Source: JACQSR01 sp042577505
Lineage (GTDB): Archaea > Nanobdellota > Nanobdellia > Woesearchaeales > JACQSR01
DNA length: 42,417 nucleotides
Assembly (NCBI GenBank): GCA_042577505.1
Contig: JBHPEA010000010.1
Location: forward strand, 1-42,417
Direction of reading: 5' to 3'
The translations under genes and the position numbers were made by a program. Below the pieces are notes generated by a model. That model searched no databases. It was not told the DNA's origin and saw nothing but the letters and a program-made list of their open reading frames with translations. Positions 22,834 to 31,320 of this stretch are shown here, one piece after another. Position 1 is the stretch's first letter; each line of letters starts with the position of its first letter.

Positions 22834-25502
22834 AGAAAGGGATCTTTTTTAGTTTAGATGCATTGATTGCGACATTTTTGATACTCACAGTTGTTATTCT
22901 TATGTCCATGTTTTATACTTCAACTGATGTTACGACACAGCCGGTTTATTTTTCATCAGATCTGGTAAACGTTCTTTCAACATTGGAGTTACGTGAGATT
23001 GATGATCCATATATTGTTAATTTATTAGTATCAAATAATGTTACTGATTTTAATCGATCGGTTCTTGAACAGATATTTCGATTTCAAGTTGAGGGAAAAT
23101 CGGGGATTGCGTCTGATTTGGCCAATAGGACTATAGGGGGTTATGTTCCAGATTACTATTCAATGGGTATATGGAATGAAGATGATAATATTTATTTAGA
23201 GGGGAATTTATCCTCACGTCAGCTAATTAGTTCAAAACAGTTAATTACTGGATTGGAAAAAGATAAAGTGATCGAGGGTTATTCTTCGAGAGCCTACCTC
23301 TCTAATATTAATGAGAATTCAGATTCAGTTTTTACTTACTTTGGTGGATATGAGGGGGATGGTATTATTACAAAAAAAGTTATTTTACCTGATGATATAA
23401 GCTCTATAAATGGAATTTATCTTGAGTTAAGTGCACCAAGCGATTTTGATCTTTATATTAATGGTCAATATGCTGGAAATTATTCTCCCAATCCAGTTCC
23501 TAGAGCTAGTGAGTTTTTTGTTGATAGTTCCTTTTTTAGTTTGGTAAATGAAGGGGAAAACGATTTTCGATTTGTGTTTAATGGAACATATAAATATGTT
23601 GGAGGAGGATATATAAAAGTAGATTATACATCTTCTGAAATACTTGATAATTACGGTTCTCAGAGGTATTATTTTCCGGGTATCGCGGGATTAATAAATG
23701 TATATTCTTCTTTTTGGGTTCCAGGTTCAATAAATACTATGAATTTATATCTTCATTATGATAGTAACTATAGCCTTTTTTTAACAATTGGGAATACGAC
23801 TGTATTTAATGAAACATTAGAAGGTGATAACATAGTTACTTTATCAGATACTCAGTTATCTTCCCTATTGGATTATATTGATTTGAGTAATTCGAATGTT
23901 CCATTAAGATTAGGTACTAGTGAGTTTTCTTCTGAAATCCAAGGTGGAAATGCAGACGTAATCTTGATAACAGATATTTCTGCAAGTATGGATTATGAAA
24001 TGGATACGGAGGATTCAGGGATTGAGCGGGATTGTGATGATCCTTTGCTTTTTGATTCAAGTACAAAACGGATATCTGTTGCAAAATGTTTAGATAAAGA
24101 GTTTATAGGGTCTATATTGAATAATTCAGGCAATAGAGTTGGACTTTCTGCATTTTATGGTGATGAGAAACAACCTTTCAAAGGGAGAGTCTATGAGGAA
24201 GGTTTGACAAATGATATTGGGTATTTATCCAACGCGGTAGATGCTTATACAGTAGCTGGTGGTACCTGTATTTGTTGTGCTATTAATGATGCGTATAAAA
24301 TTTTAGAGGAACAAAGTGATGATTCTAGATTAAAGTTTGTTGTTGTGATGTCAGATGGTATTCCTACACATACATGTCAAGCAGCCTCTGGTTGTACAGG
24401 GGAGAGAACCGGATTACCTAATAAAGAAGGATTGTGGTTGGGATGGGGTGCCGGTTGTTATGGTGATATAGATGACTGTGAGGTAAACGATTGTATGTGT
24501 GCTAGAACTAATGCAAATTGGAGTTCTTGTAGATTGAGGGAAGATATGGGAGCAACAGTATATTCGATTGGTTTTGGACCAGTCTCCAGTTGTTCAATGG
24601 CCAACGATACTCTACAAGATATTGCCACCTGTGGAGGTGGGGAGTATTATTCTAGCGATAATGCTTCAGTTCTATCAACTTATTACCAGAATATATCAGA
24701 AGAGATAAGGAGTTACACCTATGAAAGACAAGTAGCAGTAGTATCTGATGGAATTGGAGAATCCATACTTTACCCAGAATCATATATTGAGATATTATAC
24801 GATCCAATATCACCCCCCTATGAATATGGTTCAATTCCAATAACAATAGTAACTGATAGATTTGGAAATGAGGTTTCACAAGGTGAATTTGAAATCCCCC
24901 TAGGTTCAGTAGTTTATGATGCTAAAGTCACTTCATTCTCAGGGGATGCTTGGACTGATAGGGGTATTATAAATGGTGACACATTCTTCAATTTGTCTGA
25001 TTTTGGTGAAAACTATCAGAGACTAGGCGATCCATATATGTTGGTTATTCCAACTGATCAAGTTCAGGAAGGGATTAACATTGTTGAAGTAGGAACCGGG
25101 ATATCGGTATCTAACTCCACTCTTGCATCACCAGATAATAGGGTAATTTATAAGATTGGAGTTGATTTGGAAGTTAATTATACGAGTGTCTTTAATGAGG
25201 CGTCTGGATGCAATTGGCAACTTGGGTTTGAAGATGGTACGAATTCTACTTTAACTTTGCCTTTTGACTATTTGGGATCTTCTGAATGCGTATTCAATTC
25301 AGGAACAAATTGTGATGTTGATTATAATGGGGATGCTGTAAATAATGCAATTTGTACACTATTTGATCAACTTGATTTTGATGGTGATGGATTGTTGTTC
25401 GTGAAGTTTGAAAGCTCGGATGTTACTATTGATACAATATCTGTTGGGAAAATTCCCTACATGTGGGGCCCATCAACAGTTGAAGTGAGGGTTTGGAAAT
25501 GA
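22827..25502 (+). CDS. Large minor pilin-like protein with von Willebrand factor A domain
   Basis: The 891-residue protein begins M-V-K-K-G-I-F-F-S-L-D-A-L-I-A with a hydrophobic helix to about 30, like the neighbouring pilins. It carries a VWA domain at about 376-630: the MIDAS motif D383-I-S-A-S387, a threonine in G-G-T-C-I (about 480) and M-S-D510-G. A Cys-rich insertion lies at about 481-600 (C-I-C-C, C-M-C and others). Beta-rich regions flank it, including a long N-terminal stalk (100-370). VWA domains bind ligands through a metal ion and are found in pilus-tip adhesins, so a tip or adhesion role is likely. Extracellular disulfides would fit the DsbA-like protein encoded at 12-13 kb. Confidence 0.82.
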   Translation: MVKKGIFFSLDALIATFLILTVVILMSMFYTSTDVTTQPVYFSSDLVNVLSTLELREIDDPYIVNLLVSNNVTDFNRSVLEQIFRFQVEGKSGIASDLANRTIGGYVPDYYSMGIWNEDDNIYLEGNLSSRQLISSKQLITGLEKDKVIEGYSSRAYLSNINENSDSVFTYFGGYEGDGIITKKVILPDDISSINGIYLELSAPSDFDLYINGQYAGNYSPNPVPRASEFFVDSSFFSLVNEGENDFRFVFNGTYKYVGGGYIKVDYTSSEILDNYGSQRYYFPGIAGLINVYSSFWVPGSINTMNLYLHYDSNYSLFLTIGNTTVFNETLEGDNIVTLSDTQLSSLLDYIDLSNSNVPLRLGTSEFSSEIQGGNADVILITDISASMDYEMDTEDSGIERDCDDPLLFDSSTKRISVAKCLDKEFIGSILNNSGNRVGLSAFYGDEKQPFKGRVYEEGLTNDIGYLSNAVDAYTVAGGTCICCAINDAYKILEEQSDDSRLKFVVVMSDGIPTHTCQAASGCTGERTGLPNKEGLWLGWGAGCYGDIDDCEVNDCMCARTNANWSSCRLREDMGATVYSIGFGPVSSCSMANDTLQDIATCGGGEYYSSDNASVLSTYYQNISEEIRSYTYERQVAVVSDGIGESILYPESYIEILYDPISPPYEYGSIPITIVTDRFGNEVSQGEFEIPLGSVVYDAKVTSFSGDAWTDRGIINGDTFFNLSDFGENYQRLGDPYMLVIPTDQVQEGINIVEVGTGISVSNSTLASPDNRVIYKIGVDLEVNYTSVFNEASGCNWQLGFEDGTNSTLTLPFDYLGSSECVFNSGTNCDVDYNGDAVNNAICTLFDQLDFDGDGLLFVKFESSDVTIDTISVGKIPYMWGPSTVEVRVWK

Positions 25503-26428
25503 AGAAAGGAATGTATTTTACAATTATGACAATAGCATTCTTAGCAATATTTCTCTTCATTTTTATGATACCATCTTATCAGCCCTTTTCTAAAAAAATG
25601 AATGTTGTTGAAATGAGGGTTAATTCAATGGATGATTTTCTGAAAGATATTACAAGGGATACTGAAAGGGCCTTGTATATCTCTTCATATAGGGGATTGT
25701 TAGCCTTGGAACAAGAAATTGTGTCAAAAGGAGAATATTTAGATGATACTGAAACAAGATTTAAAGAAGCTATCCTAAATGGTACTATACATAATGTATC
25801 ATCAGATATTATGCAACTTTCTACTTTTCAAGATTGGATCGATAAAATTGAGCAAGAAAGTACGAAATTTAATATCAACACAACTATTCTTGTTAATGAT
25901 ATTGAAGTATATCAAAAAGATCCATGGAATATCATGGTAAGGGCTAATATAACCATGATGTTGAATGACACAACCAACATTGCTTCATGGTTAACAGATA
26001 GGGAAGTTGAAACTTCAATTTCAATAATCTCATTTGAAGATCCTATTTATACTATTGCTAGTTTGGGAAGAGTGATAAATAAAATTAACATTACGCCCTA
26101 CGAAGGGGATTATGTTGATGGACAGAATGTTACAAATTTCTTGGATCATATTGAGAAGTCATACTATGCTGCGAATCCTAATTCACCCAGTTTTTTAATG
26201 AGACTTGAAAATAATATGTCGAGTTCTCTTTATGGTATTGAAAGTTTGATATATATTCCAAACTTAGTAGAACAGGAGTTGGTTATTAATTCTCAAAGTA
26301 GTATTGTTGATTATCATTATTGGAACGGTGTTTCAAATGGAGACTATGGGATCAATAATACCCCTAGTTGGGTAAAAATTGATCAAAACCATCTATCAAA
26401 GTACGATTTAGAAGATGTTTCTTATTAA
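25499..26428 (+). CDS. Pilin-like membrane-anchored protein, last of pilin operon
   Basis: The 309-residue protein starts M-K-K-G-M-Y-F-T-I-M-T-I with a hydrophobic helix to about 26, matching the N-termini of the upstream pilin-like proteins. The rest is a predicted extracellular domain with many Asn-x-Ser/Thr sites and no recognised fold. The ATG at 25499 is chosen because it forms an ATGA overlap with the stop of the VWA gene; the in-frame TTG six bases upstream is less likely. The stop is followed by about 120 bases that hold the next promoter. Confidence 0.75.
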   Translation: MKKGMYFTIMTIAFLAIFLFIFMIPSYQPFSKKMNVVEMRVNSMDDFLKDITRDTERALYISSYRGLLALEQEIVSKGEYLDDTETRFKEAILNGTIHNVSSDIMQLSTFQDWIDKIEQESTKFNINTTILVNDIEVYQKDPWNIMVRANITMMLNDTTNIASWLTDREVETSISIISFEDPIYTIASLGRVINKINITPYEGDYVDGQNVTNFLDHIEKSYYAANPNSPSFLMRLENNMSSSLYGIESLIYIPNLVEQELVINSQSSIVDYHYWNGVSNGDYGINNTPSWVKIDQNHLSKYDLEDVSY

Positions 26429-26451
26429 AAAGGCCTTTAAAAATAGAAAGG

Positions 26452-26459
26452 TTTAAATA
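26452..26459 (+). promoter_or_regulatory. TATA box for large surface protein gene
   Basis: TTTAAATA about 100 bases before the ATG at 26551 would place transcription start near 26480, giving a leader of about 70 bases that contains the palindromic repeats and a GAGGTG ribosome binding site at 26536-26541. The T/A-rich 26513-26526 region is an alternative TATA element. Confidence 0.5.
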
Positions 26460-26482
26460 TAACTACTTGTATGGAAAAAGGT

Positions 26483-26527
26483 ATACTAGTATTCATTAGA
26501 CATACTAGTAAGTTTATACTTATAAAC
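26483..26527. promoter_or_regulatory. Repeated palindromes in leader of large surface protein gene
   Basis: ATACTAGTAT (26483-26492, perfect palindrome) is repeated as ATACTAGTAA at 26502-26511, 19 bases on. Right after it, GTTTATA-CT-TATAAAC (26512-26527) is a perfect inverted repeat. They could be operators or form RNA hairpins before the ribosome binding site; the two TACTAGTA cores can also pair with each other. Confidence 0.5.
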
Positions 26528-26550
26528 GGAAAAAAAGAGGTGTTATTCAA

Positions 26551-29500
26551 ATGAAAATAAACAAATTATTGATAGTTTCTTTCTTTGTTATGATGAGTAT
26601 GGTATTTAGTGTGAGTGCGATAAATTGTAACACAACGATCTCTTCAGACATAACCTTAACTGAAGACCTCGATTGTAGAGGTCAATTAAATAATGGGGGA
26701 ACTGGAATAGTGATGTTAGGGAGTGGACAGGTTCTTGACTGTGGAGGATATTCAATCATTGGAGTAAATCCAGAAAATGATTCCACTGCTATAAATGTTA
26801 TAGGTCGGGGTATTGAAATTATTAATTGTACGTTCACCGGATGGGCAGCTGGAGTTAATATGTATGGTGATAATTTAATCATTCGAGATAATACATTCAA
26901 CAATGTAGGTGTTGGGATGATTGGTGGCGGTTCCGGAACTTCTATTTATCGAAATATTATAAATGATTACGGTCATGATTCTAATGCAGGATTTAGAGCT
27001 GCTATTGTAACTGGAGGTTCAAATTTTAATATTGGATTTGATCCTTTGGATCCTAGTGATTCTAATAATGGTAACTTGATGGGAGAACCTGTATCAGGTG
27101 ATTCGCAAGGTATTTCACTAATTTATGGTGCTACAGGAAATGTCGTTATGTTTAATACAGGAAGAAGCGTTCTTATATATGAAGCTGAAGGGAACATTGT
27201 ACAATCAAATGATCTTAATGCAGTTGCTTTAATAAGAAGTCATAGTAATTTCATAGATGATAACGATTTGGATGCAACAGGATTTCCAATGGGAGTTCAG
27301 ACAGATGGAGCAACATGGAACAATATTACAAATAACAGAATAACTGGTAGTGCTCTATCCAGTATAGGTTTGGCTCATGCAACAAACTATAATAGGGTGA
27401 TTGGTAATACAGTAAGTGGTGGAGCTTCTTCGCTTTGGATTAGGGAATCTGATAACAACCACATTGAAGGTAATTCGTTTACAGATCCAATTCAAACGAG
27501 GAATATTTACATCGATGCAAGTAGTTATAATACTTTGGTTGATAATGATATTACAAATAGTCCCCTGGTCAACATTGATCTTGACAAAATATCCACATTT
27601 AACACACTAAGTGGTAATAGGATATCAGGTTCTAGGGTAGGAATCACTATTGGTGCCGATAATTATGGAAACGTTGTTGATCAAAACAATGTTATAACTG
27701 GAGATAACAATGCTGGTATTGTGGATGCTGGTATTTGTGACTATTCAACACAATCAGGAAATACAATTACTGCAAATACAATTTCACAACACAATTATGG
27801 TATTCTTTTTGCATCAAGTAGCTTTTCAACAGAAAGTGCTAATACCATCACCGTTGTACCTGAAGGAAATGCAAAAGTTGCAGTATCGATGCATAGTTGT
27901 GATGTTATATTAAATTCGCCTCCATCAAATCCCGGATTTGGAGAAGGAAGGCTTCCTGAAGAAGCAGAGTCATGTTGTGACGGAATTGATAATGATGGAG
28001 ATGGACTAATTGATCAGCAAGATACTGAAGACTGTCACTTAGTAACAACTTGCGGAAGTACTCAATGCGTCAATACGGTACAGATGAATTTTGTAGAAGA
28101 TGGTCAACTAATTAATGCGCCTTATGGAGTTGCATTCTTGTTTTCAGAAAATGAAATTCAAACAGGTTGTGGAATTGATACAAGCGGTGGCATAACTATG
28201 GAAGTCCTTCAAGGAATTTGGGGCGGTTGTGCTAGTATGCGAGGTACATGCATGGACTTTAGTGGAGGATCTTGTACTACCGATATTGAAGTACCTGAAA
28301 ATGATAATATAGTTGCTTTTGCATTTGAGTACTGGCCAGGAAGTGGAGAGAGTGGGCCTGGATCAAGTGAAGGTGAGTGTAGCGATGGACAAGACAATGA
28401 TCAAGATGGTCTAGTGGATTGTGACGATCCTCACTGTGGTGGGGTATGTGATGGAGATAATAAAGCAGGAGCAGCTTTGATAAGTGCAAATGATTGTCAA
28501 GCAGGATCTGCAGATATTATTTCACCAATACCTCCAGCCGGAGGTGGACAGGAAATCTGTAACGATGGACAGGATAACGACCAAGATGGAATGGTAGATT
28601 GTCAAGATCCCGATTGTGGGAGTGATCCTAGTTGTGGAGGACCTCAAGAACTTCAATGTCAGCCTACAATAATGGAGACATTGGACAATTTACAAATTTC
28701 CTCTGGTAACAGCGTTTTGATTTTCAAATATAGATATTTGGTTGAAGAGTTAGGTATCTATGTTGATGATGGGATCGACATGCAAGAATGGGGATTAATT
28801 ATGCAAGATTTCCAAAATACACCTGAAGGCCAGATGCCAAGCGTTTTATCTGGAGGGTGTTTCGATGGCCCGACAGATCAAAATGGTCAGTGTGTTGCTC
28901 AATTATTACAAGGAGTTTCTTATGGAGATGTGCATGTGGTAGTTGCCGTAAATTCAATGGGTGGAGAAGTTCCACTTGAGCAAATTACATCTTTAATTGT
29001 TGTCTATTTCCCTTGTGGTTCAAGGTTGACATTAGATTACGGAAGGACGATTGGAGCACCTGGAGGTCCTGGAGAAGGAGGACAACCTGGAACATGTAAT
29101 GATGGACAAGATAATGACCAAGATGGAGCTGTTGATTGTGAAGATGACGAGTGTTGGGAAGCTCCTGAATGTCAAGGCCCGGAACCAGGAGAAGGAGGAC
29201 AACCTGGAACATGTAATGATGGACAAGATAATGACCAAGATGGAGCTGTTGATTGTGAAGATGACGAGTGTTGGGGAGCACCTGAATGTCAGGGACCTCA
29301 ATTTTGTACTGGAACAATCAATGTACAGAACAGCCAAGGAGCAGTAGACGGAGCACTTGCAATCGCTCTTGATTATTTTGAATTAACAGCTATAGGAGTA
29401 ACTCCAGATGATGGGATTGATATGGTCGATTTTGGATTAATACTTCAATCATTTGGAAGTGGTGGAGAAGGTCCACCCGCAACTTTAACAGGAGGCTGTT

Positions 29501-30807
29501 TAGATTTTGATTCATCAGAACCTTTCATTTTGACACAAGGCGGAAGTTGTGATGCTGTGGTATTCGGAGATAAAATTGAGGCAAACCATGTTGTTGTCGC
29601 ATGGACTTTTGAAGATATGTCGAATCCATTTACACCTATACAGATAGGAAGTACGATAATACAACCTTTCCCATGTGATGGAAATTTAGGAGTCACAATA
29701 GAATCTTTGACACCTGTAGAAGAATGCCCACCAATGGCTATTGAAGAAGGAGCATTTGTATTAGAAAGGGAAATTTCAGATGTTGCAATTTCAGTTTTGG
29801 GAACTGATTTGTATTATGGAGATCCAGAATTCCAAGGAGATTTGCCTAAGATCCCCATAACCGTGTGGGCTAAGGTAAACTACACAAAGACAAGCCTCTT
29901 TGGTGGAGATGATGTAAATGATGGAGGAGTCCATGATCAACTACTGGAAGATGTATATGGAATAAGTAGAATCTCAATCGGTGCAAAAGCTAGATATGAG
30001 AAATGTAACAAGAAGCAGTGTATCACCAAGTTTAGTATAGAACTTGACTCAGAAGAACATCCTGAGAGGGTGTTATTGTTAAAGGATGGAGATACACCCT
30101 TTACAGGAGGAGTTTATAACAACCTCGTTCCATTACAAGAGCTTTTAGATGCATCTGGATACATAGATCAAGAAACTGGCGCAATATCGATTGGAGAAGG
30201 GTATCTTATCTTTGCTTATGAGTTCAGTCAGATTGGTGACGGCGATGAAGACTTTAATGATTTGGTCTTGTTAGTACAAGTCGGTCCAAAATCCAATGTT
30301 TGTATTACTGGAGAGATCACAGATGATGATGGTGATGGTGTACCAAACTCAGAGGATCTATGTCCAGGAACAGACACACCTGAAGAAGTGCCTACGGAGA
30401 TCCCAGATAAGAATGGAAAAGCACATGGTGGATACCTATTACCTAACCACTATGCACAATTAGATGCTGATCCTCTCTTTGAAGTAAAGATACCTATTGG
30501 ACTTAGTGGAGAGATTGTGGACTCAGAGTTTTCACTCTTTGACACACATGGTTGCTCCTGTGAACAGATTATAGATAGGAAGTCTGGTGCAGGTCAAGAT
30601 AAAAACGACGACAAAAGGTTTGGATGCAGCAAAGGAATGATTCAGGGTTTTGCTGATGATCCAGCTAGTTTTGGAGTCACTGGAGCAGTTATTGGTGTCG
30701 GAGTAGGTGGAAGTGACCTTGTGTTAGTTGTTAGCATTATTGCACTGGTAGCAATAGTGGCAATAGTGTTAATGGAATCAAAGAAACCAACAAGAAGAAG
30801 GCGATAA
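26551..30807 (+). CDS. Giant cell-surface protein: beta-helix, Cys/Asp repeats, DUF4114-like domain, C-terminal anchor
   Basis: The 1418 residues read as a signal peptide (1-24), a NosD/CASH-type right-handed beta-helix (about 50-455, repeated N-x-I-x-x-N units), then five Cys-rich C-N-D-G-Q-D-N-D-Q-D-G units (cysteines near 475, 610, 670, 849 and 888), likely calcium-binding. Two similar D-D-G-I-D-M ... G-L-I-x-Q segments lie near 739 and 952. A DUF4114-like region follows near 1030-1250, ending G-D-G-D-E-D-F-N-D-L, then a thrombospondin type 3-like D-D-D-G-D-G-V-P-N-S-E-D segment near 1257, a G-C-S-C-E-Q-I module, a membrane helix (about 1390-1408) and a basic tail. It is probably a major surface or adhesion protein. 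The start follows a GAGGTG site. Confidence 0.88.
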   Translation: MKINKLLIVSFFVMMSMVFSVSAINCNTTISSDITLTEDLDCRGQLNNGGTGIVMLGSGQVLDCGGYSIIGVNPENDSTAINVIGRGIEIINCTFTGWAAGVNMYGDNLIIRDNTFNNVGVGMIGGGSGTSIYRNIINDYGHDSNAGFRAAIVTGGSNFNIGFDPLDPSDSNNGNLMGEPVSGDSQGISLIYGATGNVVMFNTGRSVLIYEAEGNIVQSNDLNAVALIRSHSNFIDDNDLDATGFPMGVQTDGATWNNITNNRITGSALSSIGLAHATNYNRVIGNTVSGGASSLWIRESDNNHIEGNSFTDPIQTRNIYIDASSYNTLVDNDITNSPLVNIDLDKISTFNTLSGNRISGSRVGITIGADNYGNVVDQNNVITGDNNAGIVDAGICDYSTQSGNTITANTISQHNYGILFASSSFSTESANTITVVPEGNAKVAVSMHSCDVILNSPPSNPGFGEGRLPEEAESCCDGIDNDGDGLIDQQDTEDCHLVTTCGSTQCVNTVQMNFVEDGQLINAPYGVAFLFSENEIQTGCGIDTSGGITMEVLQGIWGGCASMRGTCMDFSGGSCTTDIEVPENDNIVAFAFEYWPGSGESGPGSSEGECSDGQDNDQDGLVDCDDPHCGGVCDGDNKAGAALISANDCQAGSADIISPIPPAGGGQEICNDGQDNDQDGMVDCQDPDCGSDPSCGGPQELQCQPTIMETLDNLQISSGNSVLIFKYRYLVEELGIYVDDGIDMQEWGLIMQDFQNTPEGQMPSVLSGGCFDGPTDQNGQCVAQLLQGVSYGDVHVVVAVNSMGGEVPLEQITSLIVVYFPCGSRLTLDYGRTIGAPGGPGEGGQPGTCNDGQDNDQDGAVDCEDDECWEAPECQGPEPGEGGQPGTCNDGQDNDQDGAVDCEDDECWGAPECQGPQFCTGTINVQNSQGAVDGALAIALDYFELTAIGVTPDDGIDMVDFGLILQSFGSGGEGPPATLTGGCLDFDSSEPFILTQGGSCDAVVFGDKIEANHVVVAWTFEDMSNPFTPIQIGSTIIQPFPCDGNLGVTIESLTPVEECPPMAIEEGAFVLEREISDVAISVLGTDLYYGDPEFQGDLPKIPITVWAKVNYTKTSLFGGDDVNDGGVHDQLLEDVYGISRISIGAKARYEKCNKKQCITKFSIELDSEEHPERVLLLKDGDTPFTGGVYNNLVPLQELLDASGYIDQETGAISIGEGYLIFAYEFSQIGDGDEDFNDLVLLVQVGPKSNVCITGEITDDDGDGVPNSEDLCPGTDTPEEVPTEIPDKNGKAHGGYLLPNHYAQLDADPLFEVKIPIGLSGEIVDSEFSLFDTHGCSCEQIIDRKSGAGQDKNDDKRFGCSKGMIQGFADDPASFGVTGAVIGVGVGGSDLVLVVSIIALVAIVAIVLMESKKPTRRRR
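29071..29304 (+). repeat. 117-bp in-frame tandem repeat in surface protein gene
   Basis: Copies at 29071-29187 and 29188-29304 are nearly identical and encode the 39-residue unit with C-N-D-G-Q-D-N-D-Q-D-G and C-W-x-A-P-E-C. Differences cluster at the 3' ends. The pattern shows a recent duplication of one Cys/Asp unit in the stalk of the surface protein. Confidence 0.92.
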
Positions 30808-30810
30808 GCC

Positions 30811-30828
30811 TTATTTTTTATTTTTTTT
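30811..30828 (+). terminator. T-rich terminator after surface protein gene
   Basis: A run of T residues broken by two A begins four bases after the stop at 30807, typical of archaeal intrinsic termination. Incomplete termination would still allow the pilin gene downstream to be read from the same transcript, since no clear TATA box lies between them. Confidence 0.55.
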
Positions 30829-30834
30829 CGATGA

Positions 30835-30849
30835 TCCACTAAAAGTGGA
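30835..30849 (+). promoter_or_regulatory. Hairpin just before ribosome binding site of pilin gene
   Basis: TCCACT-AAA-AGTGGA is a 6-base inverted repeat with a 3-base loop, overlapping the first bases of the GAGAGGTGAT ribosome binding site region. It could limit translation or protect a processed 5' end. Confidence 0.4.
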
Positions 30850-30861
30850 GAGGTGATAAAA

Positions 30862-31320
30862 ATGGCAAAAAAAGGCCAAGCAGCAATGGAATTCTTAATG
30901 ACTTATGGATGGGCCATACTAGTTGTTTTGATTGCTATAGGAGCTTTAGCTTATTTTGGAGTATTGAGTCCCGATAAGTTTTTACCTGAGAAATGTGTGA
31001 TTGCGACGGGATCTGGATTATTTTGTGACGAATATACAGCGAGTTCAGCAGATGATACTGTTACATTAAGGGTTAAGAATATCCAGACAGAATCTGCATG
31101 GGTTGATTCAGTGTCTATTGATCAGCCAAGTTGTAATTTTACAACAGCAGACACACAGATTAGTGCTGATAATACAACTGATTTTGTATTAAGTTGTCCG
31201 AACTTAAACAGTGGTGATAAGATTAAAGGATCTATTACTATTGATTTAGACTTTGGATCAGCAGCAGGAGAAGGTTTACCTAAGTCAACAACTGGACAGT
31301 TAATTCTTGTTGTTCCTTAG
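30862..31320 (+). CDS. Type IV pilin with class III signal peptide
   Basis: The 152-residue protein starts M-A-K-K-G-Q-A-A-M-E-F-L-M-T-Y-G-W-A-I, the clearest class III prepilin signal in the window (cleavage K-K-G, then Q-A-A-M-E-F), followed by a hydrophobic helix to about 35. The head has cysteines near 46, 56, 93 and 113, likely disulfide-bonded, and a beta-rich C-terminus. The ATG at 30862 is used because the in-frame GTG at 30853 lies in the GAGGTGAT ribosome binding site. Its position after the surface protein and its form suggest a major pilin. The end overlaps the convergent RsuA-type gene by 21 bases. Confidence 0.88.
   Translation: MAKKGQAAMEFLMTYGWAILVVLIAIGALAYFGVLSPDKFLPEKCVIATGSGLFCDEYTASSADDTVTLRVKNIQTESAWVDSVSIDQPSCNFTTADTQISADNTTDFVLSCPNLNSGDKIKGSITIDLDFGSAAGEGLPKSTTGQLILVVP

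Noticed and set aside
28370..29304. Spaced repeats considered as a CRISPR array
   Set aside because: The repeats are in frame, encode a Cys/Asp protein motif and the interval between copies is coding; no unique spacers or cas genes are present.
28985..29347. Frames on both strands over the Cys/Asp repeats
   Set aside because: They are repeat-driven shadows of the surface protein gene, with no start signals and low-complexity sequence.
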